64,000 nucleotides of DNA from Deltaproteobacteria bacterium (GTDB taxonomy: Bacteria; Desulfobacterota; Desulfomonilia; UBA1062), in NCBI GenBank assembly GCA_018434685.1, contig JAHDOV010000004.1:1-64000 (forward strand), in the 5' to 3' direction. The notes beneath the pieces were generated by a model. That model did not search any database, was not told where the DNA came from, and was given only the letters and a program-made list of their open reading frames with translations. Position numbers and translations under genes: made by a program. Positions 34,232 through 41,228 of the stretch are shown here, in pieces. The first letter of the stretch is position 1, and every line of letters begins with the position of its first letter.

Positions 34232-35518
34232 ATGGAGAGATTTGCCGTTCAGGGCGGATACATCATCAGATCACCCAGGGATGTGGTGAAGGACAAATAT
34301 ATCGTCGTGGAGGATTCCCTCATAACAGCTATCACCGACACCCTCCCCGAAGACATCCGCACCGTGCTCGGCGGGCCATACGATATCGTGATGCCCGGCC
34401 TCATCAACACGCACACCCACGCACCCATGACCCTGTTCAGGGGCATGGCCGACGATCTCCCCCTGATGACCTGGCTGCAGGACTATATCTTCCCCGCCGA
34501 GGCAAAGTATGTGGACAAGGAGTTCGTCTACATCGGTTCTCTCCTGGCCGCCTGGGAGATGACCAGATCGGGCACCACGGCCTTTTGCGACGGCTACTTC
34601 TTTGAGGACCAGGTGGGCAGGGCCGCCAGGGAAGTGGGCATCAGGGCCTGGCTCGGTGAGGGCATCCTCCAGTTTCCCTCGCCGTCGCTCCCGAATCCCG
34701 AGCGCACCATCGAGCACTCCCGGGAATTCATCTCCCGCTGGATGGACGACGAACTGGTACGGCCGACCGTGTTCCCCCATGCCGTTTACACGTGCCCGCC
34801 GGACCTGCTGAAAAAGGCCTACGAACTTGCCGAGGAATTCGACCTCATCTTCCAGATCCACCTGAGCGAGACCCCTTCGGAGGTGGCGCAGGTGCGCCAA
34901 CAGTACAACATGACCCCCGTGGAACTGCTGGACTCGCTGGGGTGCCTGTCCGCGAGAACCCTGGCCGCTCACTGCGTGGTGCTCACCCCGAAAGACATCG
35001 CCCTGCTCGCAGAGAAACGGGTGTCCGTATCGCATAATGCCGAGAGCAACATGAAACTTGCCTCGGGCATCGCCCCGGTTCCCGAGATGCTCGCTGCCGG
35101 GGTGAATGTCACCATCGGAACCGACGGGTGTGCGAGCAACAACAATCTCGATATCATAGGCGAGATCTCCTCGGTCGCAAAACTCCACAAGATAAACACC
35201 ATGGACCCGACCGTGCTCGACGAGTGCACGGCCATTGCACTGGTGAGCGAAAACGGTGCCAAAGCGCTGCGCTTCGCAGGGGGGCTGCTCGATGCCGGCA
35301 GACCAGCGGACATCGTGGTCCTCGACGGACATGCACCCAACATGGTCCCGGTCTACAACCCTGTATCCCACGTGATCTACGCGGCAACCGGGAACAATGT
35401 TAAGGATGTCGTTATCGACGGAAAGATCATTGTCCAGGACTTCAAATCGCTCACCGTGGACGAAGAGGCCCTGATCCGGGAATGCAGGAAGATACAGAAA
35501 CACATAAGCCGGCGCTAG
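34232..35518 (+). CDS. Amidohydrolase, SAH/MTA deaminase-like
   Basis: This 428-residue protein is an amidohydrolase of the SAH/MTA-deaminase (MtaD, SsnA-like) group. It shows the metal histidines in NTHTHAPMTLFRGMADDLPL (key part NTHTHAPMTLFRG), the IHLSETPSEV histidine, AHCVVLT and the GTDGCASNNNLDI aspartate. DLPLMTWLQDYIFP is a typical substrate-gate text of this group. It should deaminate an adenine-containing nucleoside thioether or a related base. I choose the second ATG (34232), seven bases after AAGGAG. It follows recR by 16 bases, so it may be in that operon. Confidence 0.85.
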   Translation: MERFAVQGGYIIRSPRDVVKDKYIVVEDSLITAITDTLPEDIRTVLGGPYDIVMPGLINTHTHAPMTLFRGMADDLPLMTWLQDYIFPAEAKYVDKEFVYIGSLLAAWEMTRSGTTAFCDGYFFEDQVGRAAREVGIRAWLGEGILQFPSPSLPNPERTIEHSREFISRWMDDELVRPTVFPHAVYTCPPDLLKKAYELAEEFDLIFQIHLSETPSEVAQVRQQYNMTPVELLDSLGCLSARTLAAHCVVLTPKDIALLAEKRVSVSHNAESNMKLASGIAPVPEMLAAGVNVTIGTDGCASNNNLDIIGEISSVAKLHKINTMDPTVLDECTAIALVSENGAKALRFAGGLLDAGRPADIVVLDGHAPNMVPVYNPVSHVIYAATGNNVKDVVIDGKIIVQDFKSLTVDEEALIRECRKIQKHISRR

Positions 35519-35556
35519 GGGAAAAGAGTTCCCACCGGTGGGGAAGTCTTTTCCCC
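35518..35556 (+). terminator. Inverted repeat after the amidohydrolase gene
   Basis: A long imperfect stem of about 18 pairs (GGGGAAAAGA ... TCTTTTCCCC with GGTGGGG/CCCACC at the top) starts at the stop codon. It has a T-run within the descending arm rather than after it. It should separate the recR run from flgL; a regulatory hairpin is also possible. Confidence 0.55.
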
Positions 35557-35600
35557 TCCAGGGATCTGCATCGGTGCTATATTCCTTGTTTTTTCACCAC

Positions 35601-35615
35601 TGGCAGATTATTTGC
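35601..35615 (+). promoter_or_regulatory. Sigma-54 (-24/-12) promoter of flgL
   Basis: TGGCAG, ATTAT, TTGCA matches the RpoN consensus (TGGCAC-N5-TTGCA) with exact ten-base spacing between GG and GC. It lies 46 bases upstream of the flgL ATG, a normal position. Late flagellar genes in many bacteria are RpoN-dependent. Confidence 0.7.
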
Positions 35616-35660
35616 ACACCAATAAAGCATGGATGGCATAGTGCCGATAGGGAAGATATT

Positions 35661-36755
35661 ATGAGAGTAAGCAATAGGTTTCTCTACTACCAGCTCGTGA
35701 AGGATATCGGGACCAACACCGAAAAACTCTTCAAGCTCAACAACCAGATCTCTTCCGGCAGGCGCATAGACAGGCCCTCCGACGACCCGCTGGGTCTCTC
35801 GCAGGTGCTTATCTACCGGAGCGAACTGAACTCTTTCAACCAGTTCGAGAAGACCATCGATCGGGCAAATGGCTGGATGTCCCGGACGGATTCCATCTTG
35901 AGCGATGTCGACAACCTGCTCGGCAGGGCAACCGAACTCGCTGTCCAGCAGGCGTCATCAACCTCCACCGAAGCGACCCGGGAAGGTGCGGCCGAAGAGA
36001 TCGAGGAAATCAGGGCCATGGTCGTCGGGCTCGCAAACTCCAAGTATGCGGACAAGTACATGTTCGGCGGGACAAGGACACAGACAGCCCCGTTCCTCGA
36101 CATGAAGGTAAGCGACTGGCAGGCGGATGTGAATGAAATCGCCGCGGTTGCCCCAGGTGCCCCGGCAGATGCAGACCGGTACATCAACCAGACGGACAAC
36201 CACATCTACCAGTATGACGGCACTGCCGCTGCCTGGGTGGACCAGGGTGCCCCTGCGGAAGGAACTGCCGTTATTGTTCACAACGAAGACGGGATGTATA
36301 TCTTCAATGACGGGGCCTGGGTGCCGCAATACAGAGGGAACGACTCGACCTTTTCCATAAAGATCGGCAAGGGAGATACCGTCGAAACGAATATCCCGGG
36401 CGACGAGGTGTTCATGAACGGTGCGGGGGATATCATCCAGACGCTTCTGAATCTGGAGAAGGCCCTGCGCGACAATGACCAGCAAGGCATCTCCGATGCC
36501 CTTCCAGAGATTGATGATGCCAGCAAGGTCGTCAACAACAACCTTGCCAAAATCGGGGCTACGATGAACCGCCTTGAACAGACAAAATCGATCCTGGAGA
36601 GGGCAGCTGTGGACACAGAGGAAAGCACCTCGATGATTGAAGACCTTGACTATGCCGAGGCACTGACCTCATTGCAGAACCAGCAGACTATCTATGAGGC
36701 CACCTTGAAGAGCGCCTCGCTGATCACGGGCCTGAGCCTGTTAGATTACGTATAG
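35661..36755 (+). CDS. flgL: Flagellar hook-filament junction protein FlgL
   Basis: FlgL joins the hook to the flagellin filament and is exported by the flagellar type III system, so it has no signal peptide. This 364-residue chain has the flagellin-type N-terminus (MRVSNRFLYYQLVKDIGTN, key part NNQISSGRRIDRPSDDPLGLS) and the matching C-terminal coiled coil (SMIEDLDYAEALTSLQNQQTIYEATLKS, key part YAEALTSLQNQQTIYEA). Residues ~158-222 are an unusual insert in the surface domain, with repeated RYINQTDNHIYQYDG and GMYIFNDGAWV text resembling phage-fibre-type modules. It stands 46 bases after the RpoN promoter and is followed by fliW. Confidence 0.9.
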   Translation: MRVSNRFLYYQLVKDIGTNTEKLFKLNNQISSGRRIDRPSDDPLGLSQVLIYRSELNSFNQFEKTIDRANGWMSRTDSILSDVDNLLGRATELAVQQASSTSTEATREGAAEEIEEIRAMVVGLANSKYADKYMFGGTRTQTAPFLDMKVSDWQADVNEIAAVAPGAPADADRYINQTDNHIYQYDGTAAAWVDQGAPAEGTAVIVHNEDGMYIFNDGAWVPQYRGNDSTFSIKIGKGDTVETNIPGDEVFMNGAGDIIQTLLNLEKALRDNDQQGISDALPEIDDASKVVNNNLAKIGATMNRLEQTKSILERAAVDTEESTSMIEDLDYAEALTSLQNQQTIYEATLKSASLITGLSLLDYV

Positions 36756-36768
36756 GGGGAGGAAGATC

Positions 36769-37200
36769 TTGGAAATAACTACGGTTCGATTCGGTACGAT
36801 GACGGTGCAGGAAGAAAAGGTACTGTCGTTTCCCAAGGGCATCCTGGGTTTTTCGCAGCACAAGAGGTTCGTCCTTTTCCCCCACACCGAGGGCTCACCC
36901 CTTTTCTGGCTCCAGAGCATCGATGACGGCTCGCTCGCCTTCGTCGTCATGAATCCCCAGCTGGTGAAAAAAGACTACTCCATCGATATCGAACAGACCG
37001 TTCTCGAACAGGTCAATGCTCGAGAGATCAGCGATCTCGAGGTGATGTGCATCATCACCATCCCCCCTGAGCTGCCGCAGAAGATGACCATAAACCTTCT
37101 GGGCCCGATCATCATCAATGTAAACGCACGGATGGCTCTCCAGATCGTGTGCACGGACGACAGATACTCCCACCGGCATCCGGTATTGGGTGAACAGTAG
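36769..37200 (+). CDS. fliW: Flagellar assembly factor FliW
   Basis: FliW binds flagellin and, when released, binds and inhibits CsrA, linking filament supply to flagellin translation. This 143-residue protein shows FPKGILGFSQHKRFVLFPH (key part FPKGILGF), PLFWLQSIDDGSLAFVVMNP (key part FWLQSIDD..LAFVV) and NLLGPIIIN. A TTG start at 36769 is used, six bases after GGAGG. It is 13 bases downstream of flgL and clearly co-transcribed. The csrA gene that often follows fliW is absent here; a terminator-like hairpin follows instead. Confidence 0.92.
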   Translation: MEITTVRFGTMTVQEEKVLSFPKGILGFSQHKRFVLFPHTEGSPLFWLQSIDDGSLAFVVMNPQLVKKDYSIDIEQTVLEQVNAREISDLEVMCIITIPPELPQKMTINLLGPIIINVNARMALQIVCTDDRYSHRHPVLGEQ

Positions 37201-37232
37201 CGCCTTGCTTCCCGGATACAACAGCTGTTCCC

Positions 37233-37290
37233 CTGCCCGCCCGTGCAAACAGTCTGCACGGATCATCTGCGGGCAGTTCCCTCATTTTTC
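37233..37290 (+). terminator. Nested hairpin terminator after fliW
   Basis: An outer stem CTGCCCGC / GCGGGCAG encloses an inner stem CCGTGCA / TGCACGG. A T-rich run (CATTTTT) follows a few bases later, so it looks like an intrinsic terminator of the flgL-fliW unit. Confidence 0.6.
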
Positions 37291-37441
37291 CCCGGTTTGT
37301 TTCTGCAGCACCTCGAGCAGGATACTGCTTTCATCCATGGCTTCCCCTGTACAACAATATCCCGAACCGATCCACGTATAGTTTGCCAAACCGCTCACTT
37401 TTGTCATATACAATACCACTGAAAACGGGATAAGGCATGCC

Positions 37442-37469
37442 TTGACATCCCACTGGGATACAGTAAAAT
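37442..37469 (+). promoter_or_regulatory. Putative sigma-70 promoter of mobB
   Basis: TTGACA, a 16-base spacer and TAAAAT, close to consensus. It would start transcription about 30 bases ahead of the mobB ATG. Confidence 0.6.
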
Positions 37470-37503
37470 CGAAGAGCAGCACGACTGCAGAATAGGACAC
37501 ATC

Positions 37504-38001
37504 ATGAACGAAAATATCATATCTTTTGTTGCAAAGGGAACAAACAGCGGGAAGACCTATATTGTGGAGAAGCTCATCGGAGAACTCAAGAAGAGGGGCT
37601 GGAAGGTAGCCGCAGTCAAACACAGCCGGCACCTCACCTCGGTGGACAACGAGGGGAAAGACACCTTCAAATTCGCCCAGAGGGGCGCCGACAGAGTCAT
37701 CCTCTTTTCCGACAATGCCCTGATGCTCTACGAGATGGCCCAACCGGATGTCGAATACCTTGCCGCCCTGGCTACCAGGGATGTCGACATCGTTGTCGTG
37801 GAGGGGTTCAAAAAGGGCCCGTTCAAAAAGATCGAGGTCTTCAATAAAACCCTCTACGGGAGCCCCCTGTGCACAGATGATCCCGAAGGAAACTTCGTGG
37901 GCATTATCACCGACGATCCTGTCGAGACCCTTATCCCCCGGTTTTCATTTCATGACATCCAGGGGATCTGCAGCTTCCTGGAGAAAACTGCCGGCCTGTA
38001 G
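37504..38001 (+). CDS. mobB: Molybdopterin-guanine dinucleotide biosynthesis protein MobB
   Basis: MobB is a small GTPase-like protein that helps MobA attach GMP to molybdopterin, making the cofactor of formate dehydrogenase and related enzymes. This 165-residue chain has a P-loop KGTNSGKT, the VAAVKHSRH motif and the VVVEGFKKGPFKKIEVF signature (key part VEGFKKGPFKKIEV). The Walker A has N-S in place of the usual residues before GKT. No other moa/mob gene is in the window. A promoter stands just upstream. Confidence 0.88.
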   Translation: MNENIISFVAKGTNSGKTYIVEKLIGELKKRGWKVAAVKHSRHLTSVDNEGKDTFKFAQRGADRVILFSDNALMLYEMAQPDVEYLAALATRDVDIVVVEGFKKGPFKKIEVFNKTLYGSPLCTDDPEGNFVGIITDDPVETLIPRFSFHDIQGICSFLEKTAGL

Positions 38002-38108
38002 CTCTGCACCGGCTGGGTCTTTACCGAGACAGCGCGGCAATTCGTTGAGCGTTTCCGGGAGGCGGCCATTCACTTATGGCATCGTGTGAAAAACTGTGAT
38101 AAAGGCTC

Positions 38109-39269
38109 ATGACCATGCTGATTATACAACTGAAGCCCAAAAAAGAGATTCCCGTTATGAAAGGCCATCCCTGGATCTTTTCCGGCGCTGTGGAAAAGGT
38201 GCAGGGTTCAACCGATGAACAGAGTCTCTGCCGGGTCATTGATTCGGCGGGCAAGTTCATCTGCCAGGGTATGTACAGCCCGTTTTCCCAGATCGCCGTG
38301 CGGGTGCTCTCCCTGGCGAAAGATACGATCAATGCCGAATTCTTCCGCAAAAGAATCCTCCACGCCATCGAGATGAGAAAGGGTATAATCCCGGAAAACA
38401 CCACCTGCTACCGCCTCATCCATGCTGAGGGCGACGGCATTCCCGGTCTTGTGGTGGATATCTATAACAATGTGCTCGTCATGCAGTTTTTATGCGCAGG
38501 CATAGAGGAATTCAAGCCTGATATCGTGGAGATATTCCACAAAATCTACCCCGGAGCAATGATTCATGAACGCTCCGATGTGAAGTCCCGGAACTCGGAA
38601 GGGTTGCGCCCCCTGAGCGGACCGTTGTACGGGGAGCTGAAAAACGGGGAAATAGAGGTGAGAGAAAACGGTCATACCTTCGTGGTGGATGTCCTCACCG
38701 GCGAGAAAACCGGGTTCTATCTGGATCACCGGCGCAACCGTGAACGGCTGCAATCAATGGCCCGTGACAAAGACGTGCTCGACCTCTTCTGCTACACCGG
38801 GGCTTTCTCGGTCTATGCCCTCCAAGGCGGCGCCAAGTCTGTCATCTCGGTCGACAACTCATCTCCTGCCCAGGCCCTGCTCAAGAAGAACATGGAGATC
38901 AACCAGATCAAACCCTTTGCCTGGAAGCATGTGCGGGACGATGTCTACCGGTTCCTTGCGGACGACCGCGGTATGTATGATCTCGTCGTCTGCGACCCCC
39001 CTTCCTTCATCAGGGAGTTTGAAGAGTACACGAAAATCAATGCCCTGGCCCTGACCCGGGTCAAAAGCGGCGGCCTCCTCTTCTCCATGGCATTGCAGCA
39101 TTCGCAATTCAACTCAACCGACCTGCTCAAGGCCATCAACTGGGCATCGGACAAGGCCTTCCGCAATGTGCGAATCCTGGAACCCCTCTACCAGGGGCCA
39201 GATTTTCCGGTACGGCCCTCACACCTGCAGGGTGTTCACCAGTGCGGGTACATCGTGCACGTGGAATAA
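38109..39269 (+). CDS. RlmI-like 23S rRNA cytosine methyltransferase
   Basis: This 386-residue protein follows the RlmI plan: an N-terminal PUA domain (EIPVMKGHPWIFSGAVEKVQG, key part GHPWIFSGAVE), a central EEHAD-like domain and a Rossmann methyltransferase with motif I DLFCYTGAFSVYA and motif IV VVCDPPSF. Its C-terminus QGPDFPVRPSHLQGVHQCGYIVHVE (key part GPDFPVR) matches the family. E. coli RlmI methylates 23S C1962; this homologue probably acts on rRNA. Several ATGs lie near the start; 38109 or 38115 is possible. It converges on the HIT gene. Confidence 0.86.
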   Translation: MTMLIIQLKPKKEIPVMKGHPWIFSGAVEKVQGSTDEQSLCRVIDSAGKFICQGMYSPFSQIAVRVLSLAKDTINAEFFRKRILHAIEMRKGIIPENTTCYRLIHAEGDGIPGLVVDIYNNVLVMQFLCAGIEEFKPDIVEIFHKIYPGAMIHERSDVKSRNSEGLRPLSGPLYGELKNGEIEVRENGHTFVVDVLTGEKTGFYLDHRRNRERLQSMARDKDVLDLFCYTGAFSVYALQGGAKSVISVDNSSPAQALLKKNMEINQIKPFAWKHVRDDVYRFLADDRGMYDLVVCDPPSFIREFEEYTKINALALTRVKSGGLLFSMALQHSQFNSTDLLKAINWASDKAFRNVRILEPLYQGPDFPVRPSHLQGVHQCGYIVHVE

Positions 39270-39329
39270 TGAAAAAATAGATTGCCGGATTCAGCCTTCT
39301 GACTTCTGTCTACTGAATTCCGCCTTGCC

Positions 39330-39665
39330 TCATCCCATCTTGCTGTCCAGCATCCGTCCGCCCATGACATGGAGGTGAAGGTGCCAGATGATCTGGGTGC
39401 CGTCTTTGCCGCAGTTGATCACGGTGCGGTATCCGCTCTCGGCGATCCCCTTTATCTTCGCGACCTCCTGTGCCGCCTTGAGCATGGCAAACCAGGTCGG
39501 GCTGTCAGTGAGTTCATTGAGGCTTTCTATATGCTGTTTCGGAACGATGACGACGTGAACAGGCGCCTGGGGCTGTATGTCGTCAAAGGCGACGACCAGG
39601 TCGTCTTCGTAGACCTTTGTCGAGGGTATCTCATTACTGACGATCTTGCAGAAGATACATCCCAT
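39330..39665 (-). CDS. HIT-family (HINT-type) nucleotide hydrolase
   Basis: This 111-residue protein is a small HINT-type histidine-triad protein. It has the N-terminal CIFCKIVSNEIPS, VHVVIVPKQHIESLNEL and the catalytic triad text WHLHLHVMGG (H-x-H-x-H). HINT proteins hydrolyse adenosine phosphoramidates. I use the ATG at 39665 with GGAGG upstream. It ends the long recA-his operon and is 17 bases from hisA. Confidence 0.9.
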   Translation of the reverse strand: MGCIFCKIVSNEIPSTKVYEDDLVVAFDDIQPQAPVHVVIVPKQHIESLNELTDSPTWFAMLKAAQEVAKIKGIAESGYRTVINCGKDGTQIIWHLHLHVMGGRMLDSKMG

Positions 39666-39682
39666 CTTTTCTACCTCCACTG

Positions 39683-40402
39683 TCAGATTTCAATCCTTGC
39701 TATGGCCTGTTTCAGGTCTATCTTGCCCTCGTAGACGGCCTTGCCGGTAATGGCGCCCATAAGACCGGGAATGCCTGAAAGGGCGACCAGATCATCCAGG
39801 TTCGATACCCCGCCCGAGGCGACCACCGGTATGGCTACCTGTTCCGCCATGGCCCTGGTCTCCTCGACGTTCGGACCGGTGAGCATGCCGTCCCGGTCGA
39901 TGTCCGTATATACGACAAAGGCAGGACAGACCTCTTCGTACTCCCGTGCCAGGGCAACAGCCATCGTGTCGGTGACCTCTTTCCACCCGTGCACGGCAAC
40001 CCTTCCCTTCAGCGCGTCTATCCCGATGGCCACCTTGCCGGGAAAGGCGCTGATAATCTCTTTTGCCCCGTTCGGGTCCTTGACCGTCATGGTCCCCAAG
40101 ATGGCGTAGGTCACCCCGAGATCGAACATCCGCCAGGCATCGTCCAGGCTCCGGATTCCGCCTCCCAGCTCGACCTCCAGCCCCGAGGCGGCACAGATGG
40201 ATGCAATGGCCCGGGTATTCACCCCGGCACCCCTGACGGAACCGTCGAGGTCCACCACATGGATGCGCCTGGCCCCGGCGTCCCTGAAGGCAGCGGCAAC
40301 CTCGGCCGGATCTTCGCTGTAGTAGGTCACATCCTCGAAAACACCCTTTTTCAGCCGGACAACACTTCCATCGTGCAGATCGATGGCCGGGATGACAATC
40401 AT
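39683..40402 (-). CDS. hisA: HisA, phosphoribosylformimino-AICAR-P isomerase
   Basis: HisA isomerises ProFAR to PRFAR in histidine synthesis. This 239-residue TIM barrel has the catalytic aspartates in IPAIDLHDGSVVRL (key part AIDLHDG) and YTDIDRDGML, phosphate loops VELGGGIRS and VVASGGVSN, and LEVELGGGIRSLDDAW (key part GGGIRS). ATG 40402 is chosen because it gives the standard MIVIPAID start and overlaps the stop of the small upstream gene as ATGA. Confidence 0.93.
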   Translation of the reverse strand: MIVIPAIDLHDGSVVRLKKGVFEDVTYYSEDPAEVAAAFRDAGARRIHVVDLDGSVRGAGVNTRAIASICAASGLEVELGGGIRSLDDAWRMFDLGVTYAILGTMTVKDPNGAKEIISAFPGKVAIGIDALKGRVAVHGWKEVTDTMAVALAREYEEVCPAFVVYTDIDRDGMLTGPNVEETRAMAEQVAIPVVASGGVSNLDDLVALSGIPGLMGAITGKAVYEGKIDLKQAIARIEI

Positions 40403-40653
40403 GATATCACCCTGCCTTCGCTGATCCACCAGCTCTTGAACAGGGTGCTGTAGCGCAGGACATAGGACCTCCTGTCGCTGGCCTGTACCCGGTAGTATTC
40501 CTGGGGATAAAAGCTGGAATCCACATATGCCTCCTTCCAGTGTTCCACGATCGTGTCGACTGCCACATCCTCCCCGTCGATTTCAATCCGCACCGGCCGT
40601 CCGGGATATGCGTGGCCATCGAGCGTCCGGACCTTTGCATGCTTGAATCTCAT
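40399..40653 (-). CDS. Small DUF6504-like protein in the his operon
   Basis: This 84-residue gene is coupled to both neighbours: its ATG overlaps the hisB stop (ATGA) and its stop overlaps the hisA start (ATGA). The sequence is basic and aromatic (PVRIEIDGEDVAVDTIVEHWKEAYV, key part DTIVEHWKEAYVD, then YYRVQASDRRSYVLRY), a pattern that resembles DUF6504 proteins, small beta-rich proteins of unknown function usually found by Pfam in other lineages. The family call is by eye and tentative. Its location suggests a role tied to histidine synthesis, or simply co-expression. No cysteine or metal-binding motif is visible. Confidence 0.6.
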   Translation of the reverse strand: MRFKHAKVRTLDGHAYPGRPVRIEIDGEDVAVDTIVEHWKEAYVDSSFYPQEYYRVQASDRRSYVLRYSTLFKSWWISEGRVIS

Positions 40654-41228
40654 AGACTCTCTTTCGTCGAGGGGATATCCGTGCCGGAGATGGCCACTGC
40701 CTGGCGGATCGCTCGAGCAAAGGCCTTGAAACAGGCCTCTGCAAGGTGGTGGCCGTTCCCTGCTGCAAACACGCTCAGGTGGAGGGTTATCCCGGCATTG
40801 AACGCCAGTGCCCGGAAGAATTCCGGTACCAGCTCCAGATCGAGGTCTCCTGCCTGGCCTCGGAATTCGGCCTGCCCGTGGATCTGGAAATACGGCCTGC
40901 CCGAGAGATCGAGGCACACCTCCACCAGGGATTCGTCCATGGGCACCTTTGCCAGACCGTAGCGGGTGATTCCCCGCTTGTCCCCCAGCGCCTCGTTCAA
41001 GGCCTGGCCCAGGACAATCCCGATATCCTCGACCGTGTGATGGAGGTCCACATGGACATCGCCCTGGGCCTTGATGTCGAGACCCAGGCCTGCATGCTTT
41101 GAAAGGGCATCGAGCATGTGGCTCAAGAACCCCGACGGGATATCCACCAGGATATCTCCGCCCTCCAGGTTCAGGGAAATGGAGATATCGGTCTCCTTGG
41201 TCTTTCTCGTTACCTTTGCCTGCCTCAT
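40650..41228 (-). CDS. hisB: HisB, imidazoleglycerol-phosphate dehydratase
   Basis: HisB dehydrates imidazoleglycerol phosphate in histidine synthesis, using two manganese ions. This 192-residue single-domain enzyme shows GFLSHMLDALSKHAGLGL (key part HMLDALSKH), DLHHTVEDIGIVLGQAL (key part HHTVEDIGI) and GHHLAEACFKAFARAIR (key part HHLAEACFKA). Bifunctional fusion with a phosphatase is absent. It overlaps the alaS stop by a few bases and is coupled to the small downstream gene. Confidence 0.93.
   Translation of the reverse strand: MRQAKVTRKTKETDISISLNLEGGDILVDIPSGFLSHMLDALSKHAGLGLDIKAQGDVHVDLHHTVEDIGIVLGQALNEALGDKRGITRYGLAKVPMDESLVEVCLDLSGRPYFQIHGQAEFRGQAGDLDLELVPEFFRALAFNAGITLHLSVFAAGNGHHLAEACFKAFARAIRQAVAISGTDIPSTKESL

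Larger units (their letters stand above)
37201..37503. other. Intergenic region fliW / mobB
   Basis: This 303-base region holds the fliW terminator (37233-37290) and the putative mobB promoter (37442-37469). I see no csrA frame or other gene. Confidence 0.6.
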
